From Pelosinus propionicus DSM 13327 (GTDB taxonomy: Bacteria; Bacillota; Negativicutes; DSM-13327), in assembly GCF_900114615.1 (NCBI RefSeq), contig NZ_FOTS01000017.1, positions 1-64,000 on the forward strand: DNA of 64,000 nt, in the 5' to 3' direction. The position numbers were made by a program, and so were the translations under genes. Shown in pieces: positions 54,623-62,620 of the stretch; the first letter of the stretch is position 1, and each line of letters opens with the position of its first letter. The notes under the pieces are model-generated. The model was not told where the DNA came from and did not search any database. It worked only from the letters and a program-made list of their open reading frames with translations.

Positions 54623-55864
54623 TTATTTCATTTTTCCCACTTTCCGAATAATCTCAACTACAGTCTCAGCCGATTTCATTAAAGATGCTACTGGCAGAAA
54701 TTCATATTTACCATGAAAATTATGTCCGCCAGTAAATAAATTGGGGCAAGGTAAGCCCATAAAAGATAAGCGGGCCCCGTCTGTACCACCTCGAATTGGG
54801 TTTATATTCGGCTTTACACCGACTGTTTCCATAGCTTCACATGCTAAATCAATAATATATTTAACAGGCTCAATTTTCTCTCTCATATTATAATAAGAGT
54901 CCTTAATCTCGATTGTCGCAGTCCCTGCACCGTATTTCACATTTAAGAGTGCTACCATTGATTTCAGCAGCGATTTACGGTTTTCAAATTTTTGCCGGTC
55001 ATGATCTCGTATCAATAAATGTAAGGAAGCCGCCTCTACAGCACCGCTAAGTTTATGGGCATGAAAAAAGCCTTCATAACCATCAGTATATTCTGGACTC
55101 TGCCCTGCTGGCAGCATCTGCTGATATTCAGCAGCTATCGATAGTGCATTGACCATTTTCCCTTTAGCAGTCCCAGGATGAACACTTCTGCCTTGGATAA
55201 AGACGGTTGCATTGGCAGCGTTAAAATTCTCATATTCGATCGCTCCAAGCTCCCCACCATCAACGGTATAAGCAAATTCTGCGCCAAAAGCTGCTACGTC
55301 AAATAAATCAGCTCCCCGCCCAATCTCTTCATCAGGTGTAAAGCCAATGCGGACCTTGCCATGAGGAATTTCCGGATGACTTAATAAATACTCTACAGCA
55401 CTGACAATAGCACACATACCAGCCTTATCATCAGCTCCTAATAATGTCAATCCGTCCGTAACCAATAATTCTTGTCCAATATAGTTCGCAAGTTCAGGAA
55501 AATCTTTTGGAGAAAGCAGGATCGACTTCTCGGTATGAAGTACAATGTCTCCTCCATCATAATTTTGCACCAAACGAGGTTTGACTGGACCGCCAGCCAT
55601 ATCGGGACTCGTATCTACATGAGCAATGAAGCCAACTACTGAAGCCTCTTGACAGCCATTGGCTAATAATGTGGCTGTTACATATCCATTTTGATCCACC
55701 TGCACTTCAACTAACCCCAAATTCCTTAACTCTTCTGCCACATGTTGAGATAAATCCATCTGTCCCCTTGTACTGGGACACTGAGTGTTCTCTCCATCGG
55801 ATTGGGTATTAAAACCAGCATACTTAATAAATCGTTGGACTACCTTCTCTTTATTTGATTCCAT
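54623..55864 (-). CDS. pepT: Peptidase T (tripeptide aminopeptidase)
   Basis: 413 residues from the ATG at 55864 (AGGGAAGG upstream); the ORF continues 22 codons further without RBS. M20-type di-zinc aminopeptidase removing the N-terminal residue from tripeptides. Metal and catalytic motifs are GFIAHVDTSPDMAG, LLGADDKAGMCAI, TPDEEIGRGAD and NPIRGGTDGARLSFMG. Single gene, cytoplasmic. Confidence 0.94.
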   Translation of the reverse strand: MESNKEKVVQRFIKYAGFNTQSDGENTQCPSTRGQMDLSQHVAEELRNLGLVEVQVDQNGYVTATLLANGCQEASVVGFIAHVDTSPDMAGGPVKPRLVQNYDGGDIVLHTEKSILLSPKDFPELANYIGQELLVTDGLTLLGADDKAGMCAIVSAVEYLLSHPEIPHGKVRIGFTPDEEIGRGADLFDVAAFGAEFAYTVDGGELGAIEYENFNAANATVFIQGRSVHPGTAKGKMVNALSIAAEYQQMLPAGQSPEYTDGYEGFFHAHKLSGAVEAASLHLLIRDHDRQKFENRKSLLKSMVALLNVKYGAGTATIEIKDSYYNMREKIEPVKYIIDLACEAMETVGVKPNINPIRGGTDGARLSFMGLPCPNLFTGGHNFHGKYEFLPVASLMKSAETVVEIIRKVGKMK

Positions 55865-55987
55865 TTCATACGCCTTCCCTTCTATAATTATACTTCCATT
55901 AAAATAATGTTTTTTTATGGCATCCATCACCCAATGACTATTCTTTTATTCTATTAGTGGCAGAGACTGTCAATCTATATATAGTTT

Positions 55988-56878
55988 TCAATGCATTATA
56001 TATTCAAAATTTCTTACAAGCAATTTTCTGCCTCGCCAGCTAAATGCCCTATCTTTGTATCTTCTGCTAAACTCTTTGTTTGATATGCTTATCAATTCTT
56101 CATAACGTAGTTGCTGCACAAGATTCTCCTGAAATTCCCTTATATTAGAAAAGACGATTTTAGAATTATGAGGACACACATCTTGGCAGCTATCACAGCC
56201 AAAAACTAGATTCGTCTTTTTTATAATTTGGATTTCTTCTACTGTCAATTCCCCTTTTTTTTGCGTCAAATACGATTTACATCGTCTTGGATCAATAGCA
56301 AAGTTCCCTAAGATAATCTCTCCCGGACATGCTTTACTGCATTGACCACATTGCATACAAGTACGCTGTAATGGTTTATCAACTTTAAAAGGATAATTGG
56401 TAAGAATATAACCGATTGCTATATAGGAACCATATTTCTCAGTAATTATATGACTATTTATTCCATAAAACCCAAGTCCAGCTAAATATGCTAAATACCG
56501 ATCAACTAAAGGTCCATTATCAACAAAAGCCTTATATTCAAATGCTGGCATCTGTTTCTTTAAATAGATTCCTATTGTCTCTAATTTGTCTTTTATAATG
56601 CTATGATAATCCAGTCCATATGTATATTTAGCAATATTTGCTTCTGCCTGTTCTCCAGCATAATAAGGAAATATGCATACAATAATTGACTGTACATTTT
56701 CCATTGTTGTTTTAGGATCAGTTCTTTTTTTAAGATCTTTTTCCTCAAATTCCGTAAACTGCCCTTTATCAATACGTTCTTTTAAAATTCTTTCTAATTC
56801 CCAATAAGGTCCAATGCCTGCTATGCCCATGCATTCAATATGAATTGAGTTGCAAAAATTTCTTAAAGTCTCTTTCAT
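55988..56878 (-). CDS. Epoxyqueuosine reductase QueG-like iron-sulfur protein (short form)
   Basis: 296 residues from the ATG at 56878 (GGAG nine bases upstream); ATGs at 56887 and 56893 have no spacing. QueG reduces epoxyqueuosine to queuosine in tRNA using cobalamin and two [4Fe-4S] clusters. The cobalamin/substrate domain has KAFVDNGPLVDRYLAYLAGLGFYGINS, where the usual GKN is GIN. Two cluster motifs follow: CMQCGQCSKACP and CDSCQDVCPHN. The C-terminal HEAT-like repeats of full QueG are missing. It could be a true short QueG or a paralogous reductase. No other que gene is near. Confidence 0.75.
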   Translation of the reverse strand: MKETLRNFCNSIHIECMGIAGIGPYWELERILKERIDKGQFTEFEEKDLKKRTDPKTTMENVQSIIVCIFPYYAGEQAEANIAKYTYGLDYHSIIKDKLETIGIYLKKQMPAFEYKAFVDNGPLVDRYLAYLAGLGFYGINSHIITEKYGSYIAIGYILTNYPFKVDKPLQRTCMQCGQCSKACPGEIILGNFAIDPRRCKSYLTQKKGELTVEEIQIIKKTNLVFGCDSCQDVCPHNSKIVFSNIREFQENLVQQLRYEELISISNKEFSRRYKDRAFSWRGRKLLVRNFEYIMH

Positions 56879-56969
56879 CTGGTGCATCTCCATTTGCTGA
56901 TTACAATATCGTCTTCTCTATTATAATACTAAAAGGACTTTCATATTTGCTTTTTATTTATGTATTACA

Positions 56970-57010
56970 TTAAAAATGGATCTCCAGCGAAAACTGTAGA
57001 TCCATTTAAT
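56970..57010 (-). terminator. Terminator after the diguanylate cyclase gene
   Basis: AAATGGATCTCCAG (56974-56987) pairs with CTGTAGATCCATTT (56994-57007) with one mismatch; a TTAATG tract follows on the minus strand. Confidence 0.7.
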
Positions 57011-57029
57011 GAAAAAATGCTGGAAGAAA

Positions 57030-58340
57030 TTATGTCTGTTCGGAAAATCGATAGGCATTTTTCCCTGATGCTTTGGCTTGATACATCGCATTATCTGCCT
57101 TTTTGACCAAGCTGTCAACATCCTCTCCATCCGTAGGATAAAAACTGATTCCAATGCTGCTGGAAATGGTCACGGTATATCCTAATAACTCAAAGGTCTG
57201 ATTTAATTGCTTCTTTATTTTTGCAGCAACGATTTCAACGTCTGCACTTTTTGTTACTTCTGGCAGAATCAAGGTGAATTCATCACCACCCATCCGAGCA
57301 ACAATATCACTTTCCCTTACGCATTCTTTTAAGCGCTCAGCAACTGCCTTTAGCAGCAAATCGCCTTTGTCATGCCCTAAGTTATCATTTACATGTTTAA
57401 AACCGTCAAGATCAACGTACATCACAGCCATCATATGGTGATAACGTTTCGCCAAGGCAAGGCATTGATTGATCTTTTCATAAAATAATATACGATTGGG
57501 CAACCCAGTCAAACCATCGTGATAGGCATGAAATCGAATCTTTTCCTCATATTTCATACGCTCTGATAAATCCCTAAAGATCCCACAGTACATGGTGGTC
57601 TTACCTAATTCATTCTTAACGGCATCAATTACTACCCATTCAGAATAATGTTCACCATTTTTCCGTTTATTTATAATCTCGCCTCTCCACTGTCCATCGG
57701 TAAGTAACGAGTTCCAGATATCTTGATAGAATTCTGTTTGATGCCTGCCTGATTTTAATATTCCAGGCGTTTTGCCTACGATCTCATCCATGGAATATCC
57801 GCTATGCTTTGCAAAAGCGGGATTCACATATTGGATAATCCCTTTTATGTCAGTCACTAAAATACCATCGCTAGCATGTTCAAATACTTGTGAGGCCAGC
57901 TGCAAGCGATTGCGCATTTGCTGCAATTCTGTTACATCCTTTAATGTAATCATTAAATATTTTTCACTATCACGTTGGGCTACTTTAAAGGAGCTGCCAA
58001 AATAGAGTATCTGTCCATCTTTACACCAATATTGACGCAAATCAATTTCCAGCAGCCCATGATTTAAAATTTTATTGATATTAGAATTTACCTCTTCCAC
58101 TTCAGCACCAATGATATCATATATAGAAAAATTGCCTAAATCTTCAACATCATACTTTAATAATTTTAAAAAAGCATGCGTAGCATCAACAACAATTTTC
58201 GTATCCATATGAATCATATATGTGATTTCAAGGCTATCTTTTTCTAAAGAACAACAATAATACTTCTTCCCAGGAAGGTGCTGTATATTACGACTAGTTC
58301 TACATAAAAATGCTTTTTGAAAGTTTAATGTTTTCAACAT
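57030..58340 (-). CDS. PAS-PAS diguanylate cyclase (GGDEF domain)
   Basis: 436 residues from the ATG at 58340, which has AGGAGG only three bases away; a TTG one codon later would have better spacing. Two PAS domains (about 40-140 and 155-265) precede a GGDEF domain (about 275-435) with intact active motif MGGDEF. The inhibitory I-site RxxD (RESD) lies five residues before it, so product inhibition by c-di-GMP is expected. No EAL domain. It should make the second messenger c-di-GMP in response to a PAS-sensed signal. Single gene. Confidence 0.9.
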   Translation of the reverse strand: MLKTLNFQKAFLCRTSRNIQHLPGKKYYCCSLEKDSLEITYMIHMDTKIVVDATHAFLKLLKYDVEDLGNFSIYDIIGAEVEEVNSNINKILNHGLLEIDLRQYWCKDGQILYFGSSFKVAQRDSEKYLMITLKDVTELQQMRNRLQLASQVFEHASDGILVTDIKGIIQYVNPAFAKHSGYSMDEIVGKTPGILKSGRHQTEFYQDIWNSLLTDGQWRGEIINKRKNGEHYSEWVVIDAVKNELGKTTMYCGIFRDLSERMKYEEKIRFHAYHDGLTGLPNRILFYEKINQCLALAKRYHHMMAVMYVDLDGFKHVNDNLGHDKGDLLLKAVAERLKECVRESDIVARMGGDEFTLILPEVTKSADVEIVAAKIKKQLNQTFELLGYTVTISSSIGISFYPTDGEDVDSLVKKADNAMYQAKASGKNAYRFSEQT

Positions 58341-58453
58341 ATGCCTCCTGTGTTCTTTTCTAGGATCAGCACTTTGCATAATCTTGTATATAATTTCGCC
58401 TAATTATGAGCAACACCTTCTAGTCTTTATGCTGTATATCAACTTTTTATCAG

Positions 58454-59083
58454 CTAAGAGCGTAGTGGAACTGGCAGAATATAAAAAAATACGGCAATAA
58501 AATGTGATATGCTCCCTGCTAGAACAAATAAGTGCCAGATCGCATGATTATAAGGTATCTTTTTCCACAGATAAAAAATGCTTCCTAATGTGTAGAATAA
58601 ACCACCTACCAGCAGCCACGTCATCCCTAAGGCAGGGACTGTTTCAATCAAAGGTTTAATCGCAAAAACGATAAACCATCCCATACCAAGATAACATAAG
58701 GTAGAGATAATATTAAATCGCCCAGCAAAAAATATTTTTAAAACAATTCCAATCATAGCAAGCCCCCAAACAACGCCAAAAACAGTCCACCCCAGTACAC
58801 CATGGAGAGGTACTAAGGTAAAGGGAGTATAAGTCCCTGCAATAAGCAAATAAATTGCAGAATGATCCAGTATCTTAAAGATTCTCTTTATTTTTTCATT
58901 CGTAAAGCTATGATAAAGGGTCGAAGCTAAATACAGCAACACTAATGTTGTGCCATAAATACTGAAACTAACAATATGCCAGATATCTCCATGCAAATAA
59001 GCCAATACCGTTAACAATACTAATCCTGCAACTGCTAATAAAGTACCAATACCGTGAGTAACCGCATTCATAACTTCTTCCAT
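58454..59083 (-). CDS. Hemolysin III-family (TrhA/YqfA, PAQR-like) membrane protein
   Basis: 209 residues with seven membrane segments. Motifs STLYHS, FKILDHSAIYLLIAGTYTPF and the C-terminal IWHLFVLAGSISHF carry the Ser/His/Asp metal-binding set of the PAQR fold. Despite the name, the bacterial role is in membrane lipid balance rather than a proven toxin. RBS AGGAGG. Single gene. Confidence 0.9.
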   Translation of the reverse strand: MEEVMNAVTHGIGTLLAVAGLVLLTVLAYLHGDIWHIVSFSIYGTTLVLLYLASTLYHSFTNEKIKRIFKILDHSAIYLLIAGTYTPFTLVPLHGVLGWTVFGVVWGLAMIGIVLKIFFAGRFNIISTLCYLGMGWFIVFAIKPLIETVPALGMTWLLVGGLFYTLGSIFYLWKKIPYNHAIWHLFVLAGSISHFIAVFFYILPVPLRS

Positions 59084-59286
59084 GTCAACCTCCTAAAAGC
59101 TAGATTTCGATCTATTATTTAATAATAACTATTATTTAATCCTTACTAATAAATTATATCATATTTAGGAAGACCATACATATAAGAATAGTTCTCAATT
59201 TAAAATAATCTTCCTTTTTTGCGCAGGAGTGCATTGAATCTTGTCGTATCTATACTATAAAATATTATGACAAAGAGGTGTTTTAT

Positions 59287-59838
59287 ATGAAGCCGGCTCT
59301 TTTAGTAATCGATGTGCAAAAGGCATTCTTCAAAAACCCCGAAACCAGTCAATCTCTCAATCAGGCAATTGCCCAAATTAATATGGGCATTGAATTATTT
59401 AGAGAAAAGAAACTGCCCATAATTTGTATCCAGCATATGGTGAAAGAAAATGGATTGCTTCCGGGTACAGAAGGATTTGATCTGCCAGATTCTCTTATGA
59501 TTCTGCCTACAGACCCACACATCCATAAGACCTATGGAAACGCTTTTAATAAAACCTCCTTAGAGGTATTATTGCGCGAATTGCATGTTGATACTCTCAT
59601 TATTACAGGATATTGCGCGGAATATTGTGTCCTATCTACTTATCGTGGTGCCCTTGATCTTGATTTTACCCCTGTCCTATTGCGTGGTGCTATCGCCAGC
59701 CGCAATCCAGCTAACATTCCTTTTGTTGAAAATGTTAATGATATCATTTCTTATGGTATTTTAAAAAAGCTTGTAACGCCCTTTAAAACAAACCCAGATA
59801 CTAATCCAGAATATTATAATCTGAAAAAAATGTTATAA
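59287..59838 (+). CDS. Isochorismatase-family cysteine hydrolase
   Basis: 183 residues from the ATG at 59287 (GAGGTG six bases upstream; a GTG three codons earlier is the open-frame start). The catalytic triad pattern is visible: Asp in LLVIDVQKAFF, a Lys near HIHKTYGNAF and the nucleophilic Cys in TGYCAEYCVLST. Family members hydrolyse nicotinamide, isochorismate or related amides; no pyridine-specific zinc motif of PncA is seen, so the substrate is unknown. It ends just before an insertion sequence. Confidence 0.85.
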   Translation: MKPALLVIDVQKAFFKNPETSQSLNQAIAQINMGIELFREKKLPIICIQHMVKENGLLPGTEGFDLPDSLMILPTDPHIHKTYGNAFNKTSLEVLLRELHVDTLIITGYCAEYCVLSTYRGALDLDFTPVLLRGAIASRNPANIPFVENVNDIISYGILKKLVTPFKTNPDTNPEYYNLKKML

Positions 59839-59924
59839 AAAATAGACTGCCCAATTTTGAACAGTGAACAGAACCCCAAGGAACGTACACGAAATAAATA
59901 GCCCTATCGTAGAATATCTTTAAG

Positions 59925-60613
59925 TTACGCTGGCTGGCATCTTTTTTCATAGGGTGTCAGCCGCGTTTTTAGCTGAATGCGTTCAAAATTGTAAAAGTAG
60001 ATATATTCATCAATGATCTGACGAGCTTCATCAAACGTCTTTATCCTATGCCTATGTATGCATTCTGCTTTGAGAATACCAAAGAAATTTTCTGCCATAG
60101 CATTGTCATAACAGTTTCCGCGCCTTGACATAGAAGGCGTAATGCCATATTCTTTTGTTAGGTTGAAATATCCTGTGGAAGTGTATTGAAACCCTTGGTC
60201 ACTGTGGAGTTGCAGCTCTGGAGTGACCCTTTCCTTTTGTTTAGCCTCTTTAATAGTGTTTAGAACCAGATTGACCGTTTGTGTGGTGCTCATCTTATGT
60301 GCCACAATACTACCATCGAATAGGTCACGAATTATGGACAAATAGATAATACCTTGTCCCGTGTGAATGTAGGAAATATCCGTGACCCATTTTTGATTGA
60401 TTGCTTCTGCATGGAAGTCCCTATTGAGTAAATTCGAATATTTATGTAGATGTTCTCCCATACGCTTATACTTTTTGCTACGTCGAATCTCTGCGAGTAA
60501 ACCGTACTGGTTCATTATCCACTGCGTGACACAAAAAAAAATTGACACATGACTTTAATACTGTATTTAGCTCTATGCCGATAAATTGCTAAATACTTTA
60601 CCGTTTTTTTCAC
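59925..60613 (-). pseudogene. IS3 transposase OrfB, disrupted by an internal deletion
   Basis: Reading from the GTG at 60613, which overlaps the orfA stop, gives VKKTVKYLAIYRHRAKYSIK, then ...FFVSRSG and TAA at 60515-60517, 32 codons. The integrase core then resumes in another frame from MNQYGLLAEIRRSKKYKR to the end, with DFHAEAINQKWVTD, HSDQGFQYTS and DNAMAENFFGILK, all catalytic residues present. The residues that normally lie between RSG and RIM (the rest of the N-terminal HTH region, roughly 50-70 codons) are missing, so a deletion joined the two parts out of frame. This copy cannot make full OrfB. Confidence 0.8.
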
Positions 60614-60924
60614 CTCCTTCCACCGAGTTGAAGAAAAGAGCGTAACAATTCATTTTCCATCTTCAAACGCTTAATTTCATTATCTTTTTCATCTTCAGTG
60701 ATTTGATAACCTTTAGCTGTTCTGCCTCGCCTCTTGGGTGAAATCCCTGCTGCTAAAGCACGTTGCTTTTGATTATAAAGTTGGACGATGTTTTTTACTG
60801 TTTTGATATTCGCAAGTCCAAAGAGCTCTACTATTTCCTTATTGGTTTTTCCTTCGGATTTTAGTTTTATAATATCATCAATAATTACCGAGCTACAATG
60901 CTTCATTCCCTTTTTACCAGACAT
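60610..60924 (-). CDS. IS3-family transposase OrfA
   Basis: 104 residues from the ATG at 60924 (GGAGG seven bases upstream). A helix-turn-helix protein (KLKSEGKTNKEIVELFGL) with a leucine-zipper-like C-terminal helix (DEKDNEIKRLKMENELLRSFL), as in OrfA of IS3 elements, which binds the terminal repeats. It ends in TGA at the start of an A-rich tract (GTGAAAAAAACGG), the place where programmed frameshifting into orfB is usual. Confidence 0.85.
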   Translation of the reverse strand: MSGKKGMKHCSSVIIDDIIKLKSEGKTNKEIVELFGLANIKTVKNIVQLYNQKQRALAAGISPKRRGRTAKGYQITEDEKDNEIKRLKMENELLRSFLQLGGRR

Positions 60925-61082
60925 GATAAAACCTCCTATCGTAGATGATAAAATTCTACAATAGGAGGTCTTTTTCTTCAATGTCCGTATTTTCGGGTTC
61001 TGTTCATTTCGTGGCAGTCTATTTTTACGTTATTACATAATCACTTTTCTACAAGAAACCTTACACATTTGAAAAGGTCTGA

Positions 61083-62483
61083 CTACCAGTATCCAAGAAC
61101 TTTCCACCAGACACCTCCAACACCAACCCAAATAACAATGTGCATCAAAGATACGATAAATCCTAATTTCCACCAAGTTTTTTGATCTACATAACCAGCA
61201 CCAAAATAGACAGGTGACGGCCCAGAGCCAAAATGCGTTAAACAACCGCAAATATTAGAAGCCAGAGCTACAACAAATGCCGATATAAATGGTGGTGCCC
61301 CTGAGGCAACACCTAAAGTAATTAAAGCTCCATACATAGATGTAATATGAGCTGACATACTCGCAAAGAAATAATGGCTGTATAGGTAAATCACAAAAGA
61401 TAGTATAACAGCTGTAAGCATGCTGACTCCTACCATTTGATTTTCCAGGATTTTAGCAAACCAAGGGATAAATCCTGTTTTATTTAAGTAATCCGACATT
61501 AAAATAACACTGCCTACCCACACAAGAGTATCCCATGCTTTTGTTTCTTTAATTACATGATCCCATGTAAGAACTTTCGTAAGTAAAAGAACACATAAGC
61601 CCATAAAAGCAATTAACGTGCCATTCAGCTTCGTAAATTCTGCTGTTGCCCATAGAATCAATAAACCAATAAATACAGCCATCATGATCTTCTCGCCTCT
61701 CGAAATAGGCCCCATCTCTTGCAATACTTTATTAGCCATTTCTTTTGCTTCCGGTGTCTTTTTAATTTCAGGCGGATAAATTTTAAACAGAACATAAGGA
61801 ATGGCAATGAGCGCTACAACACCTGGAACAACAGCTGCAATAAACCAGCTCATCCAAGTAATATCCACATTCAAAATCTTTTTTGCCAGTTCCGCAGCAA
61901 TTGGGTTACCAACCATAGCTGTTAAGAACATAGCAGAAACAACAAAATCAATATGAAATACCGATGTCATTAAAAATGCACCAATTTTCCTGGAAGACTC
62001 CCCTGGATGAGAATCAAAAGCCTGGCATAAGCTAGCTACAATAGGAAATACAAGTCCACCAGATCTAGCAGAGTTAGAAGGAATTGCCGGCCCTATAATT
62101 ACATCACTAATCACTAGAGAATACACTAATTTCAGACTGCTATCACCAAAAGACCGCATTACCAAATAAGCGATACGACGCCCAAGCCCTGTAATAATAA
62201 ATGCTCTTGCTAGAATAAATGCAGAAACAATAAGCCATACCGTAGATCCACTAAAAGCAGTTAATACTTCTGTAAACTTTATCGTATTCGTCAATGCCAC
62301 CATCACCATGGCAACTAAAGCTACAGATCCCGCTTCAATAGGCTGTAGGATAAAACCAATCACAGTACCCATAAAAATCGCAAATAAATGCCAAGCTTGA
62401 GGTTTCAACCCTTCTGGAACTGGCATAAACCATAAGATTGCGACAAGCCCGACCGTCAGCAGCGCTGCAATGCTCTTGTTCAT
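61083..62483 (-). CDS. DASS-family (SLC13-type) anion:sodium symporter
   Basis: 466 residues from the ATG at 62483 (GGAAGTG upstream); an ATG nine codons earlier has no RBS. About 12 membrane segments. The two family motifs are PSNSARSGG and SNICGCLTHFGSGPSPVYFG, typical of the CitT/YflS subgroup that exchange or import di- and tricarboxylates such as citrate, malate, succinate, 2-oxoglutarate or tartrate. Substrate not readable. The nearby degenerate IS sits downstream, in the convergent gap with the cysteine hydrolase gene. Confidence 0.88.
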   Translation of the reverse strand: MNKSIAALLTVGLVAILWFMPVPEGLKPQAWHLFAIFMGTVIGFILQPIEAGSVALVAMVMVALTNTIKFTEVLTAFSGSTVWLIVSAFILARAFIITGLGRRIAYLVMRSFGDSSLKLVYSLVISDVIIGPAIPSNSARSGGLVFPIVASLCQAFDSHPGESSRKIGAFLMTSVFHIDFVVSAMFLTAMVGNPIAAELAKKILNVDITWMSWFIAAVVPGVVALIAIPYVLFKIYPPEIKKTPEAKEMANKVLQEMGPISRGEKIMMAVFIGLLILWATAEFTKLNGTLIAFMGLCVLLLTKVLTWDHVIKETKAWDTLVWVGSVILMSDYLNKTGFIPWFAKILENQMVGVSMLTAVILSFVIYLYSHYFFASMSAHITSMYGALITLGVASGAPPFISAFVVALASNICGCLTHFGSGPSPVYFGAGYVDQKTWWKLGFIVSLMHIVIWVGVGGVWWKVLGYW

Positions 62484-62620
62484 AAAAAACACACTTCCTA
62501 TCAATTTCATATTATTTGAAAATTCCTATTTTATACTAACATGAAACAAAGAGAGGAAGAATGTTTTGTTCATTAAGTTCATAATGGCACAAAGAAGTCT
62601 ATATTAAATCATACACTTTT

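Larger units (their letters stand above)
59843..61021 (-). mobile_element. IS3-family insertion sequence with an internal deletion
   Basis: Terminal repeats are TAGACTGCC...TGAACAGAACCC at the left (59843) and the same sequence inverted at the right (to 61021); the left copy carries an extra seven-base TGAACAG duplication. The element is 1179 bp, about 200 bp short of typical IS150-type elements. The flanks are AAAAA and TTTTT, so no clear target duplication is seen. orfA and a broken orfB lie inside, on the minus strand. Confidence 0.85.

Noticed and set aside
59838-61026. Target-site duplication around the second IS
   Set aside because: The flanks AAAAA and TTTTT are inverted, not direct, repeats and extend the terminal repeat; no direct duplication could be shown.
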